DNA of 64,000 nucleotides, taken from Actinomycetota bacterium (lineage in GTDB: Bacteria > Actinomycetota > Thermoleophilia > Solirubrobacterales > Solirubrobacteraceae). Within the stretch, counting starts at the first letter, position 1, and each line of letters begins with the position of its first letter. Under the pieces are notes generated by a model that was given only the letters and a program-made list of their open reading frames with translations, was not told where the DNA came from and ran no database searches. Positions 52,357 through 60,697 of the stretch are shown piece by piece. A program made the translations under genes and the position numbers. The DNA lies in assembly GCA_005884115.1 (NCBI GenBank), contig VAXW01000003.1, forward strand, positions 310,001-374,000. The letters run 5' to 3'.

Positions 52357-53564
52357 GACCCCCTAACCGCGCGCCGGAACAGCTTCCGGCGGCGCTTCTT
52401 GTTCTTCTCACCGTCCGAGAGCTGGTCGGCGATGTACATGCCCGCCAGCGCGTGGAATGAACGAGCCGCATCCGAGCGGCGATGGCCCAGCGAGATCGGT
52501 TCCCCCTGGTTCACCGAGCGCGTGACGTTGCGGTCCGAGGGCACGAGCAGGTCAGGCGCGCGGCCGAGGATCGACACGACGTCCTCGGGTGAGATGCCGA
52601 CGTTCGAATCCGCCCGGTTGAGCACAAGCCTGACCGGTCCCGCGTAGTCCATCAGCTCGAGCGTCTCGACGCCGAGCTTTGAGTTCTTCAGCGAGAGCGA
52701 GTCGAGCATCGCGACGAGGCACACCTCGGTCGAGGCGTCGACTGCACCGATCACCTCGGGCGTGAAGCTCGGCGGCGTGTCGACGATCACGAAGTCGTGC
52801 ATCGAGCGAAGCAGCGGATACACATCCTTCAGGAACGCCGGCGTCACCACCCCGGCCTCGTCCGGGCGCGCCGGCGCCAGCAGCGCGCGGATGCCCGACG
52901 GGTGCACCGTCAGGAAGTCCGCGAGCTTGTCTGCGTCCAGCGTGCCACCCGCGCGCACGAGGTCGTACACCGTGTGCTCGGGCCTCAGCCCCAGCGTCAG
53001 CCCGACATCCCCGAACTGCAGGTCGAGGTCGACGAGCGCCACGCTGTGGCCCGCGTCGGCCAGCGACACGGCCAGGTTGGAGGAGGTCAGCGTCTTGCCG
53101 CTTCCGCCCTTCAGGCCGAGCACACAGATCATGCGGCCGAGTTTCTCGCCCGTGAGCGGGCGAACGCCGCGCCTGCGCGCCATCGCCTTCTCGACGGTGA
53201 ACGCCACCTGATGAGACATGGCCTGGGCGACGCGGGGGTCGCTGTCGGCCGGCAACGTGACGATGTCGTCCACGCCGGCGTCGATCGCCTCCGAGACATA
53301 GCCATTGGTTTCCGAGGTGCATACGATCACGACCGCGCGCTGCGGATGCAGGCTCCGCGCCGCCGCGACGTAGTCGCCCACTTCGGCTGTGAACGCCTCG
53401 CAGGCGACGATCAGCGCGTCACCGGCATCGCCGTTGTGCTCGGGATCCCGCAGCTCGACGTAGTCCGTCACATGAAGCTGCGGGCTGGATGTCAGGATTC
53501 GCTCAACGACGGCACGATCGACCGCGTCGTCGAGAGCCACGCGCGCGCGCGCCGCACCGATCAT
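52353..53564 (-). CDS. tadZ: TadZ/CpaE-like MinD-family ATPase
   Basis: ICVLGLKGGSGKTLTSSNLAVSLADAGHSVALVDLDLQFGDVGLTLGLRPEHTVYDLV; receiver-like N-terminal region. Confidence 0.88.
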   Translation of the reverse strand: MIGAARARVALDDAVDRAVVERILTSSPQLHVTDYVELRDPEHNGDAGDALIVACEAFTAEVGDYVAAARSLHPQRAVVIVCTSETNGYVSEAIDAGVDDIVTLPADSDPRVAQAMSHQVAFTVEKAMARRRGVRPLTGEKLGRMICVLGLKGGSGKTLTSSNLAVSLADAGHSVALVDLDLQFGDVGLTLGLRPEHTVYDLVRAGGTLDADKLADFLTVHPSGIRALLAPARPDEAGVVTPAFLKDVYPLLRSMHDFVIVDTPPSFTPEVIGAVDASTEVCLVAMLDSLSLKNSKLGVETLELMDYAGPVRLVLNRADSNVGISPEDVVSILGRAPDLLVPSDRNVTRSVNQGEPISLGHRRSDAARSFHALAGMYIADQLSDGEKNKKRRRKLFRRAVRGS

Positions 53565-54364
53565 TTGGAACCTCCCGTTCCGATTGGTTTGCTCCCGAGC
53601 AGCAGCGACTGGGCCGTGACGGCCGAGCTGCTGTTGCTCTGAGTGGCCTGGGCCGGGCGCAGCACGAGCCACACCTTGCCGTTGTCAGACGCATAGGCCA
53701 ACGCGCCTGCCTGCGTGTCGGCGACGTCGAGCGTCACGTTGCTGAACGAGTTGTTGGGGTTCTGCGAGCCGCCAAGGCCGCCGCCGCCAGTGGAGCCCGT
53801 CTGCAGGACCTTGATGTTGGCCATAAGCAGGCGCAGCGCCGGTTCCGAGCGGCCGCCTCTCGGTTCGACGTTCACGCCGGCATATACGTCCACGTGGTCG
53901 CCGGCCTTGACCTGGCCCACCATTCCGTGCGACTGGTCAAGGCTGATCGTGATTGCGCGCTGCGAGGGCGCCAGTTCGGTCGCGAGACCACCCTTGGCGA
54001 CGAAGTCCGCTGCGGTCAGCTGCTGACCGGGGTAGATGTCGGCCGCCGCCACCTTGCCATGCAGCAGCGCGGTGTCCGCGATCGCCCCGGCGGTCACCTG
54101 CTTGACCGCGACCGATGTCGATTTGAACAGCTGTCCGCTGGCGATCGAGTCGCCAGAGGTGCCCTTCTGGATCAGCCCCCCGGCCACCAGGACCGTCTCC
54201 TGGTTTCCGCTGGTGTCCACGTTGTGGCGGTAGCGGTTCATGGCGAGCAGGAGAATCCCGGCTGCCACGAGCGCACACACGCCCGCCACGATGATGGTGC
54301 CGCGCCGCGTAGACAGCAGCTTGCGCCAGTCGTTGCGGGTGTAGTTCTTGCTTGTTAGCTCCAC
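53561..54364 (-). CDS. cpaB: CpaB/RcpC-like Flp pilus assembly protein
   Basis: GTG start after AAGGAGCAGGAG; N-terminal TM, VLVAGGLIQKGTSGDSIASGQLFKSTSVAVKQVTAGAI (SAF-like), GMVGQVKAGDHVDVYAGVN. Confidence 0.85.
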   Translation of the reverse strand: MELTSKNYTRNDWRKLLSTRRGTIIVAGVCALVAAGILLLAMNRYRHNVDTSGNQETVLVAGGLIQKGTSGDSIASGQLFKSTSVAVKQVTAGAIADTALLHGKVAAADIYPGQQLTAADFVAKGGLATELAPSQRAITISLDQSHGMVGQVKAGDHVDVYAGVNVEPRGGRSEPALRLLMANIKVLQTGSTGGGGLGGSQNPNNSFSNVTLDVADTQAGALAYASDNGKVWLVLRPAQATQSNSSSAVTAQSLLLGSKPIGTGGSK

Positions 54365-54378
54365 GGTTCTCCTGCTCC

Positions 54379-56469
54379 TTACCTTGTTAGGACGGCCACG
54401 CACTCGCCAAGAGAGTTGAGAGTGCATTTCGACCCGCCATTTTGATTGCTGATCGTGTCTATGTACTTGATGAAGTGCCCGACGATCGTGCCGGGTTCTG
54501 CATTGTCGTCTCCGTTGCCTTGACATGGATTGTTGAAGCCATTGCCGTTGTCCTGCCAGCCGGTGACGTAGAAGGTCGCAAAGGCTGCGATCGGATAGCT
54601 CGAGGAGGAGCCGCTACCGCCGAAGCTCCCGAATGGAGTTACGAACACGGTCACGACGCGGGGATCGGTCGGCGACACGCTTGGGACACCGTTGTTAAAG
54701 ATAAAGGTGCTCCAGAGGTTTTTGTTGGTACATACACTCGGCTTTTCACTGCCGAGGACGCGTATGTTCATGCCCTTCGCAACCTGATTTTCCTTGTTGC
54801 CCGTCGCCGGAGAGACACAGTCCGCGGGCGAGGTTTTGTCGGGACACGTCAGGGTTGGGTTGACTGCCCACATGCCGGCACAGCCGCTGGCAAGACCGTT
54901 GAAGTAGGTGTTTTCTCCTTTTACGGCGGTGCAACTGACGGACTGATTCTGGCTGCCGGTGCCGCTGAAGCGCAGCGTGTAGATCGGGTCGGACACGGAT
55001 TGAGCGGTCCCGAGGCTGCTGGAGATGTAGATCGTGACCACCAGCTTCGGCGCGCAGGATGCGCCTTCGTGGCCGGTCTCGCACAAGCGAAATGAGTCCG
55101 CGTCGCGCGGAGCGCCTTCGATCTGGCTCAGGAATGCCTGGTGAACCGGGCCGGAGGTCGCTTCGCTGGCGGCGTAGCTGCGCTGCACCGCTTCGAATTG
55201 TTTGGTCGCCGAGCTGTCCTTGGCCCGCAGGTTGATCTGGACTGCGCCCGCGGCATGCGCGATCGGGACGTAGCCGGTACCTGCGATTTCTTTCGCTTTG
55301 AAGGGTGAGCAGCTACTCGCCGGTGCTGCGCTGGCCGAGCTCCAGAGCTCGTCGGTGCCCGAGGTCGACTGGAAGGTGAGCGCGTAGCACTTGTTGTTGA
55401 CGATCGCGTCAACATCGGCTCCAGTCGGACGGGTTGTGGTGCCCCAGTTGACTGTTGCGGTTACCGCTAGCGCACAGCTGGAGGAGGGATTCGAGAAGTA
55501 GCCGTCGCTGCAGCCGGCCGGCGCTCCCGCGAGCTGCACCTGGCGAACGAGTGGAGCAGAGGTTGTGCCGGTACCGTTGGCGCTGTATCCCTGAATGTGG
55601 AGCAGCCCGAGCTTGGACGAGCTGGCGTCGTAGCATTCTACGAGGGACTGAGCACAGTCGGTAGCCATGTTCCCGCTGAGGCTTGCGTGACCGGTGATCG
55701 CGATGCGAACGCCGACGTTGGGCTTCTTGACGGGGAACGAGAGCGGCGCGCCGCCGTTGTCCCAAACGCTTTCCCCATTAGAGGTCCCGTCGCTCTGCAG
55801 TGCCACGCTGCATGGCGAGGTGCCGCTCGCACCGCAGCTCATCAGTTGTGTGGCGGGGCTGACCGACTCGTCGACGAAGTACGCCTCCGCCGCCTTGGGT
55901 GCGAGATCGTTGACCGCGACCGGAAGCGAGCCCGTCGCTTCAGTCGACTGGAGGATTTCGATGCGCGCGTGAGCGTTGATGTGGGAAACGTTCAGCACGT
56001 GCTCCCAGATCCAAGGCAGTTCCGTCTCGGTCAGCTTCACGTCGACCATCGACGCTTCGCACGGTTTTTTTTCGACGGCGGTTTCGTCCACCGGCGAGGA
56101 CTGTCCGTAGTAGCGCTTGCTGTTGAGCAGCTCGTGAAGCTTGCTCTGCGGCGTGCCCCCGACCTGTTCGTTGTAGAGCGGCGTTTTTGATGTTGCCGGT
56201 TCGGTCGGGGTTGTAACGGAGCTCACACCGCCGTATTGGCCCGCCCGCGACGCGATATTGGCGTCGACGCAGGGTTGAAACTCCCTCGCGGCGGCGAAGA
56301 CGGCGGCGTCGGCTTGGACCTGCAGATGCCGTTTGTGCAGGAACCAGTTGCCTGCGTCCATCGTGAACGCGGCCATGAGGATCACGACCGGGGCGAACAG
56401 CGCGAAGGTAACGAGCACTGCACCGCGCTCATCAGATGCGAGCGCCGCGATACGGGCCGGCGCGCTCAT
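54379..56469 (-). CDS. TadG/TadE-type pilus-associated protein with large extracytoplasmic domain
   Basis: SDERGAVLVTFALFAPVVILMAAFTMDAGNWFLHKRHLQVQADAAVFAAA is a Tad_G N-terminal signature. Confidence 0.82.
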   Translation of the reverse strand: MSAPARIAALASDERGAVLVTFALFAPVVILMAAFTMDAGNWFLHKRHLQVQADAAVFAAAREFQPCVDANIASRAGQYGGVSSVTTPTEPATSKTPLYNEQVGGTPQSKLHELLNSKRYYGQSSPVDETAVEKKPCEASMVDVKLTETELPWIWEHVLNVSHINAHARIEILQSTEATGSLPVAVNDLAPKAAEAYFVDESVSPATQLMSCGASGTSPCSVALQSDGTSNGESVWDNGGAPLSFPVKKPNVGVRIAITGHASLSGNMATDCAQSLVECYDASSSKLGLLHIQGYSANGTGTTSAPLVRQVQLAGAPAGCSDGYFSNPSSSCALAVTATVNWGTTTRPTGADVDAIVNNKCYALTFQSTSGTDELWSSASAAPASSCSPFKAKEIAGTGYVPIAHAAGAVQINLRAKDSSATKQFEAVQRSYAASEATSGPVHQAFLSQIEGAPRDADSFRLCETGHEGASCAPKLVVTIYISSSLGTAQSVSDPIYTLRFSGTGSQNQSVSCTAVKGENTYFNGLASGCAGMWAVNPTLTCPDKTSPADCVSPATGNKENQVAKGMNIRVLGSEKPSVCTNKNLWSTFIFNNGVPSVSPTDPRVVTVFVTPFGSFGGSGSSSSYPIAAFATFYVTGWQDNGNGFNNPCQGNGDDNAEPGTIVGHFIKYIDTISNQNGGSKCTLNSLGECVAVLTR

Positions 56470-56993
56470 TTCGAGCACCCCGCTTTGTAGTTCGTGGGCG
56501 CGGCCTCGAGCCGCATGTATGCCCTGCCCGTGAGTTCAGTCGTCGCGGCTTTGAGATTCAAGACCGGGAGCCATTTGACGATGCTCGTGGCTTCTACCTT
56601 GACGGGCTTCCCGGCTTCAGCACCTTCGGGGAAGCTCACACATATCTTCCCGCTGCTCGTGAGGAAGTTGCTGTCCCCCTGTTGCTTCGCCCACTGCTGC
56701 AGTTCTTCGCTCCCGCCCGGGTTTTGATTGACGATCGCGTAGCGCGCGACCTCATTGGCGAGATGCGTCTCGTCGTTCTCGGAGTTGAGCGCGAGCCCGA
56801 ACTCGAAGATTCCGAAGAGGACCACGAGCAGGATCGGCAGGACAAGTGCGAACTCCGCGAGCGCCTGGCCCCGTTCGTCGGTAGCGCGAGCACGCAGCGT
56901 GCATGCAAGGCGTCGCAACGCCTCGCGTCGAGGCGCCCGCTGCTCTTGCAGCTGGCGGCCGGCTATGCGGTTGTCGGATTGCGTGGTCCTCAT
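56466..56993 (-). CDS. tadE: TadE-like pseudopilin
   Basis: DERGQALAEFALVLPILLVVLFGIFEFGLALNSENDETHLANEVARYAI; ATGA overlap with the TadG-like gene. Confidence 0.88.
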   Translation of the reverse strand: MRTTQSDNRIAGRQLQEQRAPRREALRRLACTLRARATDERGQALAEFALVLPILLVVLFGIFEFGLALNSENDETHLANEVARYAIVNQNPGGSEELQQWAKQQGDSNFLTSSGKICVSFPEGAEAGKPVKVEATSIVKWLPVLNLKAATTELTGRAYMRLEAAPTNYKAGCSK

Positions 56994-57063
56994 TACCGTT
57001 TGATCGATTGGGTTGGGTTGCTGTTCTTGTTTCTTGGTTTTGCAGTGCGTTTGCTTCAGATCG

Positions 57064-57107
57064 GCACCACCCCGCTGACCGCCGCCGCGCGCCACTCCGG
57101 GTGGTGC
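57064..57107 (-). terminator. hairpin between flp pilin and tadE (candidate partial terminator)
   Basis: GCACCACCC ... GGGTGGTGC 9-bp stem with further GC-rich pairing inside the loop; no U-tract. Confidence 0.35.
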
Positions 57108-57141
57108 GGCGCGGGCGGCGCTCAGGAGGTAGCTAACGGGC

Positions 57142-57339
57142 TTAGACTTTGCCGGCGAGTTCTTCCAGCGAGCCCGCGATGTTGCCGCCGAGGAGTTCCA
57201 GGGCGGCGATCGAGACGATCGAGACCAGGGCCAGGATGAGTGAGTACTCGACCAGGGCCTGACCCTCCTCGCGAGCGGTCCGGGCGATGATCAGCCCGAA
57301 CACGCGACTCTTGAGAGCCTTCAACATATTTGTCTTCAC
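57142..57339 (-). CDS. flp: Flp/Fap pilin
   Basis: MKTNMLKALKSRVFGLIIARTAREEGQALVEYSLILALVSIVSIAALELLGGNIAGSLEELAGKV; classic Flp with G/Q-A-L-V-E-Y processing motif. Confidence 0.95.
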   Translation of the reverse strand: MKTNMLKALKSRVFGLIIARTAREEGQALVEYSLILALVSIVSIAALELLGGNIAGSLEELAGKV

Positions 57340-57429
57340 CCCCTCTCAGTGTGTCGCCGTATGGGAATTGCCTGCCGACCCGAGCCCACCCGAACGGGCC
57401 GGCGGCGGGCGCTTGCAAGGCAAGACGGA

Positions 57430-57488
57430 ATGTAAGTGCGCCCGCGCGCGCTGGTAACGGGCGAAAGGTGCAGTTCGACCTAGACCAA
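57430..57488 (-). promoter_or_regulatory. flp promoter with upstream 24-bp TTGGTCTAGGTCG element
   Basis: Minus strand: TTGGTCTAGGTCGAACTGCACCTT (57488-57465) - 6 nt - GTTACC - 17 nt - TTACAT. Confidence 0.6.
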
Positions 57489-57653
57489 AGTCGGGTGCTT
57501 GAGCTGCGTCGAGCGCGCGGGGCGTCGCGCCTCAAAGGGCGCTCAGGCTGCCCTGGCGGCGAGGTGCGTCATGTCGACGAGGGACCTCCTGTGAGCGGCT
57601 TGCGGGCGGCCAACGGCGGCGGAAGAGGGCGCCGCAACGCCCGCGCGGCACCG

Positions 57654-60527
57654 CTAGCGTCGCCTGAAGGCGCCGGCCGCGTAGCTTCCGAGGCCTCCGC
57701 GTTTGTCCACGGCGGCGACGCGCCAGTACAGCGCGCGGCGGAAGGTCTTCTTGCGCAGGTCGATGCTGGGGGCCCAACTGGTGCCATCCACAGTGCGCGT
57801 TTCTGTGCGTTTGCCGAAGCCGTTGGAGGTAGAGACTTCCACGCGATAGTGAATTGCGTCTTTCTCGGGCCTCCAGGTGATGAGTAGGCGCGAGGCCTTG
57901 TGAACGCCGCGCGCGCCCGCGGGTGGCGGAAGCGTCAGAACCGGCAGTTGCATCGTGGCGGAGTACGGACCCGCGACCTTGCCACCGATTGCGGCCGTCG
58001 GAAACTCAGCGCGCACCGTGAAGTGGCCGAACCCGGTCCCGTAGTATTCCACGGCGCTCGCCGCCGGCGACTCGAACGTGTAGTCCTTCGATTTCCCATC
58101 AGCCTGGTTGATGTGGAGGTCGTAGGAGATCGCACCCTGGAGCGCATTCCACGTCAGTGGTGTCGTCGCGATGGCGGCCGAAGGGCCGAACGGATCCGGC
58201 TGCGGCGTGGGGAGCAGGCGCACGAACGCCTGGGTGGGCGACCAGTTCAGGCCCTGGCCGATCCAGTCGTTGGCGCGCACGCGCCAGTAGAGGGGTGTGT
58301 TCGTCGGGTAGGTGGATGAGCTCGTGTACGCCGTGTCGTCGGTTGTGACGTCATCGATCAGGGTCCCGAAGCTCGGATCCAGCGAGACCTCGAGGCGGTA
58401 GTTGCGGGCGTTGTCCGCCGGCGCCGGCGCCCATCGGAACGTGGGCTGCGTGGAGATCTGTTCACCGTTGGCCGGCGCGAGCGGCGTCGGTGGGCTCGAG
58501 GACTTGTTGAACACCTGGGGGTTGTCGTTGTCGGCTTCGCAGGGATTCGACGGCGTCTGGTAACAGGGGTTGCTGAAGATGCCGGCACCATCGTCTTCCT
58601 TTGCTGGAATCACAGCCCAGTAGTAGCTCGTCGTCTCGTCGGCGAGCGGGGCTTCGTTGTAGACCCGCGGAGCGTAGGCCGGTCCAAGGGTGAAGCCGAC
58701 ATCGGCGACTTCTGTGAAGCGTGCGTCGCGCGCGATCACGACCCAGTAGCTCTTGGCTTCGCCGACACGCTTCCATGTCAGCAGCGGGGTCAACGTCAAG
58801 CTCGAACCAGAGGCGGGCAGCAGATAGGCGCTTGCGGGCGTCACGAGTCCTTCAGGTTTCCCAGGGGGCGGACTCAGGTACGTGAACGCCGCGTGGTTGT
58901 CGCCATTGATCTGGCTCCAGGCGCTGACCACCTGACCTTTCTGGGCATCGTCGTCGCTGCGTGCAAGGACCCGTACGCAATATCTGGGAGTCGCCGTCAA
59001 TTCGACGTTTTTTTCCGTTTGGGTCGCCGCGTTAGTGAGTACGACCGTCGTGCCTTCTACGCGGTCGACTTCGGTCCCGGCTGGCATCCCGGGCCCGGTG
59101 ACAATGTCTCCCACGGCCGGTCTTCCTTCAGGAAAATGCGGGCTGGTGAGAACGTTCGAGCCTGCAGATGTGGTGGCCGTGAATTTGATCTGGGCAGGGA
59201 GATTTTCGAGGGCCTTCTGTGGATGCGGCCAGGCGCTCGGCCCGACACGGAGGACGCTGTGGCCGATCGGCGTCCAGGCCGGCGTGGATGTGAACGCTCG
59301 AAAGGCGTTGGTCGGCTCGTTTTGCAGCCCCTGGCCGGCAAGCGTCCAGTCGCAGCCCGCGCTCGAGTACTGACCGACCTGAACCTCATAGCGCGACGCT
59401 CCGGGAACCGGGTCCCATGTCGCGATCGGCGTGTCGACGGATGGAACGCCGCTGAGGGCATTGCCGGAGGTGTCGCTGACCCTGAGGTTGCGAATGGTCG
59501 GAGTGGAGGGATCGAACGCCTTTTCGAATGGTTCGCCGGGCGGCTGCTGGCTCGGCGGCCCCGGCTGTGAGCGTCCGTAGTTCCAGACTCCTGCGTTGCC
59601 GCGGGCGTCAATCGCCCTGACTCGCCAGTAGTAGCGGTTGTTGGCGAGCACCTTCAGCGGCGCCAGCGATGTACCCGTTGTGGCGCCGGTGCAACACCAC
59701 TTCGAGCCCGCGGCGAAGTGTTCGTCGGCGTTGACCTCGATTTCGTAGCGCGCCGCCCCGGCGACCGGCGTCCAGGAGAACAGCGGATCATCGAACGCGC
59801 CCGCTTCGGGGTTGAGGTCCGTCACGGACACCGTCGACATCTGCGTTGGCCACTGCCAGGTGAAGAACCCCGCGTCCGAGCGCGCTCCCGGGTGACCCTG
59901 CGCGTCGAGCGGCGTGATTGCCCAGTAGTACGGCGCTCCACCGCGCGGATCGAGCGAGGTGGGCAGCGCGTAGTTGACCGCCTGCGTTTCGACCGGGTGC
60001 GTCTTCGTCCCCAGGACGATGTTCGAAAGGCCGGGGTCGGTTGCGACCGTCACGATGTACTTGGCCGCGTAGGGGACGCTGCTCCAGCGCAGCACGAGCG
60101 GTTCGCTTGGCCACCTGATGGTCACGCCGTTGCCGCCTGTCAGCGCCGGCTTCGCCGTCCACCTCTTGACGATCCTTCGCACACGGGACCACGGGCCCGT
60201 GCGGTCCTTCGCCGTGAGCGCGCGCACGCGCCAGTAGTAGGTCCCGTCCGCGACGTCCTTTTCGAGCGCCGCTGCGGTGTTGTACGTGTGCGCCGTGCCG
60301 CGGCCGGGCCCGCTGCCGAGGATGATCGAGTGAAAGCGGGCGTTCGTGGACACCTGGTATTCGTACGCGGCCGCTCCTCGCACCGCCTTCCACTGGATGG
60401 CGGGCAGCTGCTGCACGCGCGCCCCGTTGCCCGGGCTCACAGGCACCGGTGCGCGCAGGCCGCGGGCATCCGCGGCGCTCGTCGTTGCGAGCAGTGTGAG
60501 ACACGCGAGAACGATGACCCTGCGCAT
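57654..60527 (-). CDS. large secreted protein with fibronectin type III-like repeats
   Basis: Signal peptide VIVLACLTLLATTSAADA; repeated P.SP.NG...P.F.W..V..A..YEYQVSTN..F pattern (YWRVRA / YYWAVIP strings recur). Confidence 0.82.
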   Translation of the reverse strand: MRRVIVLACLTLLATTSAADARGLRAPVPVSPGNGARVQQLPAIQWKAVRGAAAYEYQVSTNARFHSIILGSGPGRGTAHTYNTAAALEKDVADGTYYWRVRALTAKDRTGPWSRVRRIVKRWTAKPALTGGNGVTIRWPSEPLVLRWSSVPYAAKYIVTVATDPGLSNIVLGTKTHPVETQAVNYALPTSLDPRGGAPYYWAITPLDAQGHPGARSDAGFFTWQWPTQMSTVSVTDLNPEAGAFDDPLFSWTPVAGAARYEIEVNADEHFAAGSKWCCTGATTGTSLAPLKVLANNRYYWRVRAIDARGNAGVWNYGRSQPGPPSQQPPGEPFEKAFDPSTPTIRNLRVSDTSGNALSGVPSVDTPIATWDPVPGASRYEVQVGQYSSAGCDWTLAGQGLQNEPTNAFRAFTSTPAWTPIGHSVLRVGPSAWPHPQKALENLPAQIKFTATTSAGSNVLTSPHFPEGRPAVGDIVTGPGMPAGTEVDRVEGTTVVLTNAATQTEKNVELTATPRYCVRVLARSDDDAQKGQVVSAWSQINGDNHAAFTYLSPPPGKPEGLVTPASAYLLPASGSSLTLTPLLTWKRVGEAKSYWVVIARDARFTEVADVGFTLGPAYAPRVYNEAPLADETTSYYWAVIPAKEDDGAGIFSNPCYQTPSNPCEADNDNPQVFNKSSSPPTPLAPANGEQISTQPTFRWAPAPADNARNYRLEVSLDPSFGTLIDDVTTDDTAYTSSSTYPTNTPLYWRVRANDWIGQGLNWSPTQAFVRLLPTPQPDPFGPSAAIATTPLTWNALQGAISYDLHINQADGKSKDYTFESPAASAVEYYGTGFGHFTVRAEFPTAAIGGKVAGPYSATMQLPVLTLPPPAGARGVHKASRLLITWRPEKDAIHYRVEVSTSNGFGKRTETRTVDGTSWAPSIDLRKKTFRRALYWRVAAVDKRGGLGSYAAGAFRRR

Positions 60528-60539
60528 AGGTGTCGCAGA

Positions 60540-60598
60540 GCGTAGGCGTGCCCGGCCGGTCGGCAAACGCCACGAAGCTCTAACTCGACCTAGACAAA
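60540..60598 (-). promoter_or_regulatory. promoter of Fn3-like gene with upstream 24-bp element
   Basis: Minus strand: TTTGTCTAGGTCGAGTTAGAGCTT (60598-60575) - 6 nt - GTTTGC - 17 nt - CTACGC, same geometry as the flp promoter. Confidence 0.55.
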
Positions 60599-60626
60599 GG
60601 TGGGGTTCACGCGAGTGCGAGAGAAG

Positions 60627-60650
60627 AATCTCTAGGGCGATCTAGACCAA
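60627..60650 (-). promoter_or_regulatory. second (distal) copy of the 24-bp element
   Basis: TTGGTCTAGATCGCCCTAGAGATT; 52 bp from the proximal copy, in the divergent intergenic region. Confidence 0.6.
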
Positions 60651-60697
60651 CGGCCAGTGTCCGCGGGCGCGCGCAGCGCCAAGAATCACAGGCGGTT

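Noticed and set aside
57465-57488. Resemblance of TTGGTCTAGGTC to the Streptomyces DasR dre site (TGGTCTAGACCA), tempting because of the chitin-binding-like collagen modules
   Set aside because: Only the left half matches; the right half is not the inverted repeat GntR-type dimers need. Kept as a distinct unidentified element.
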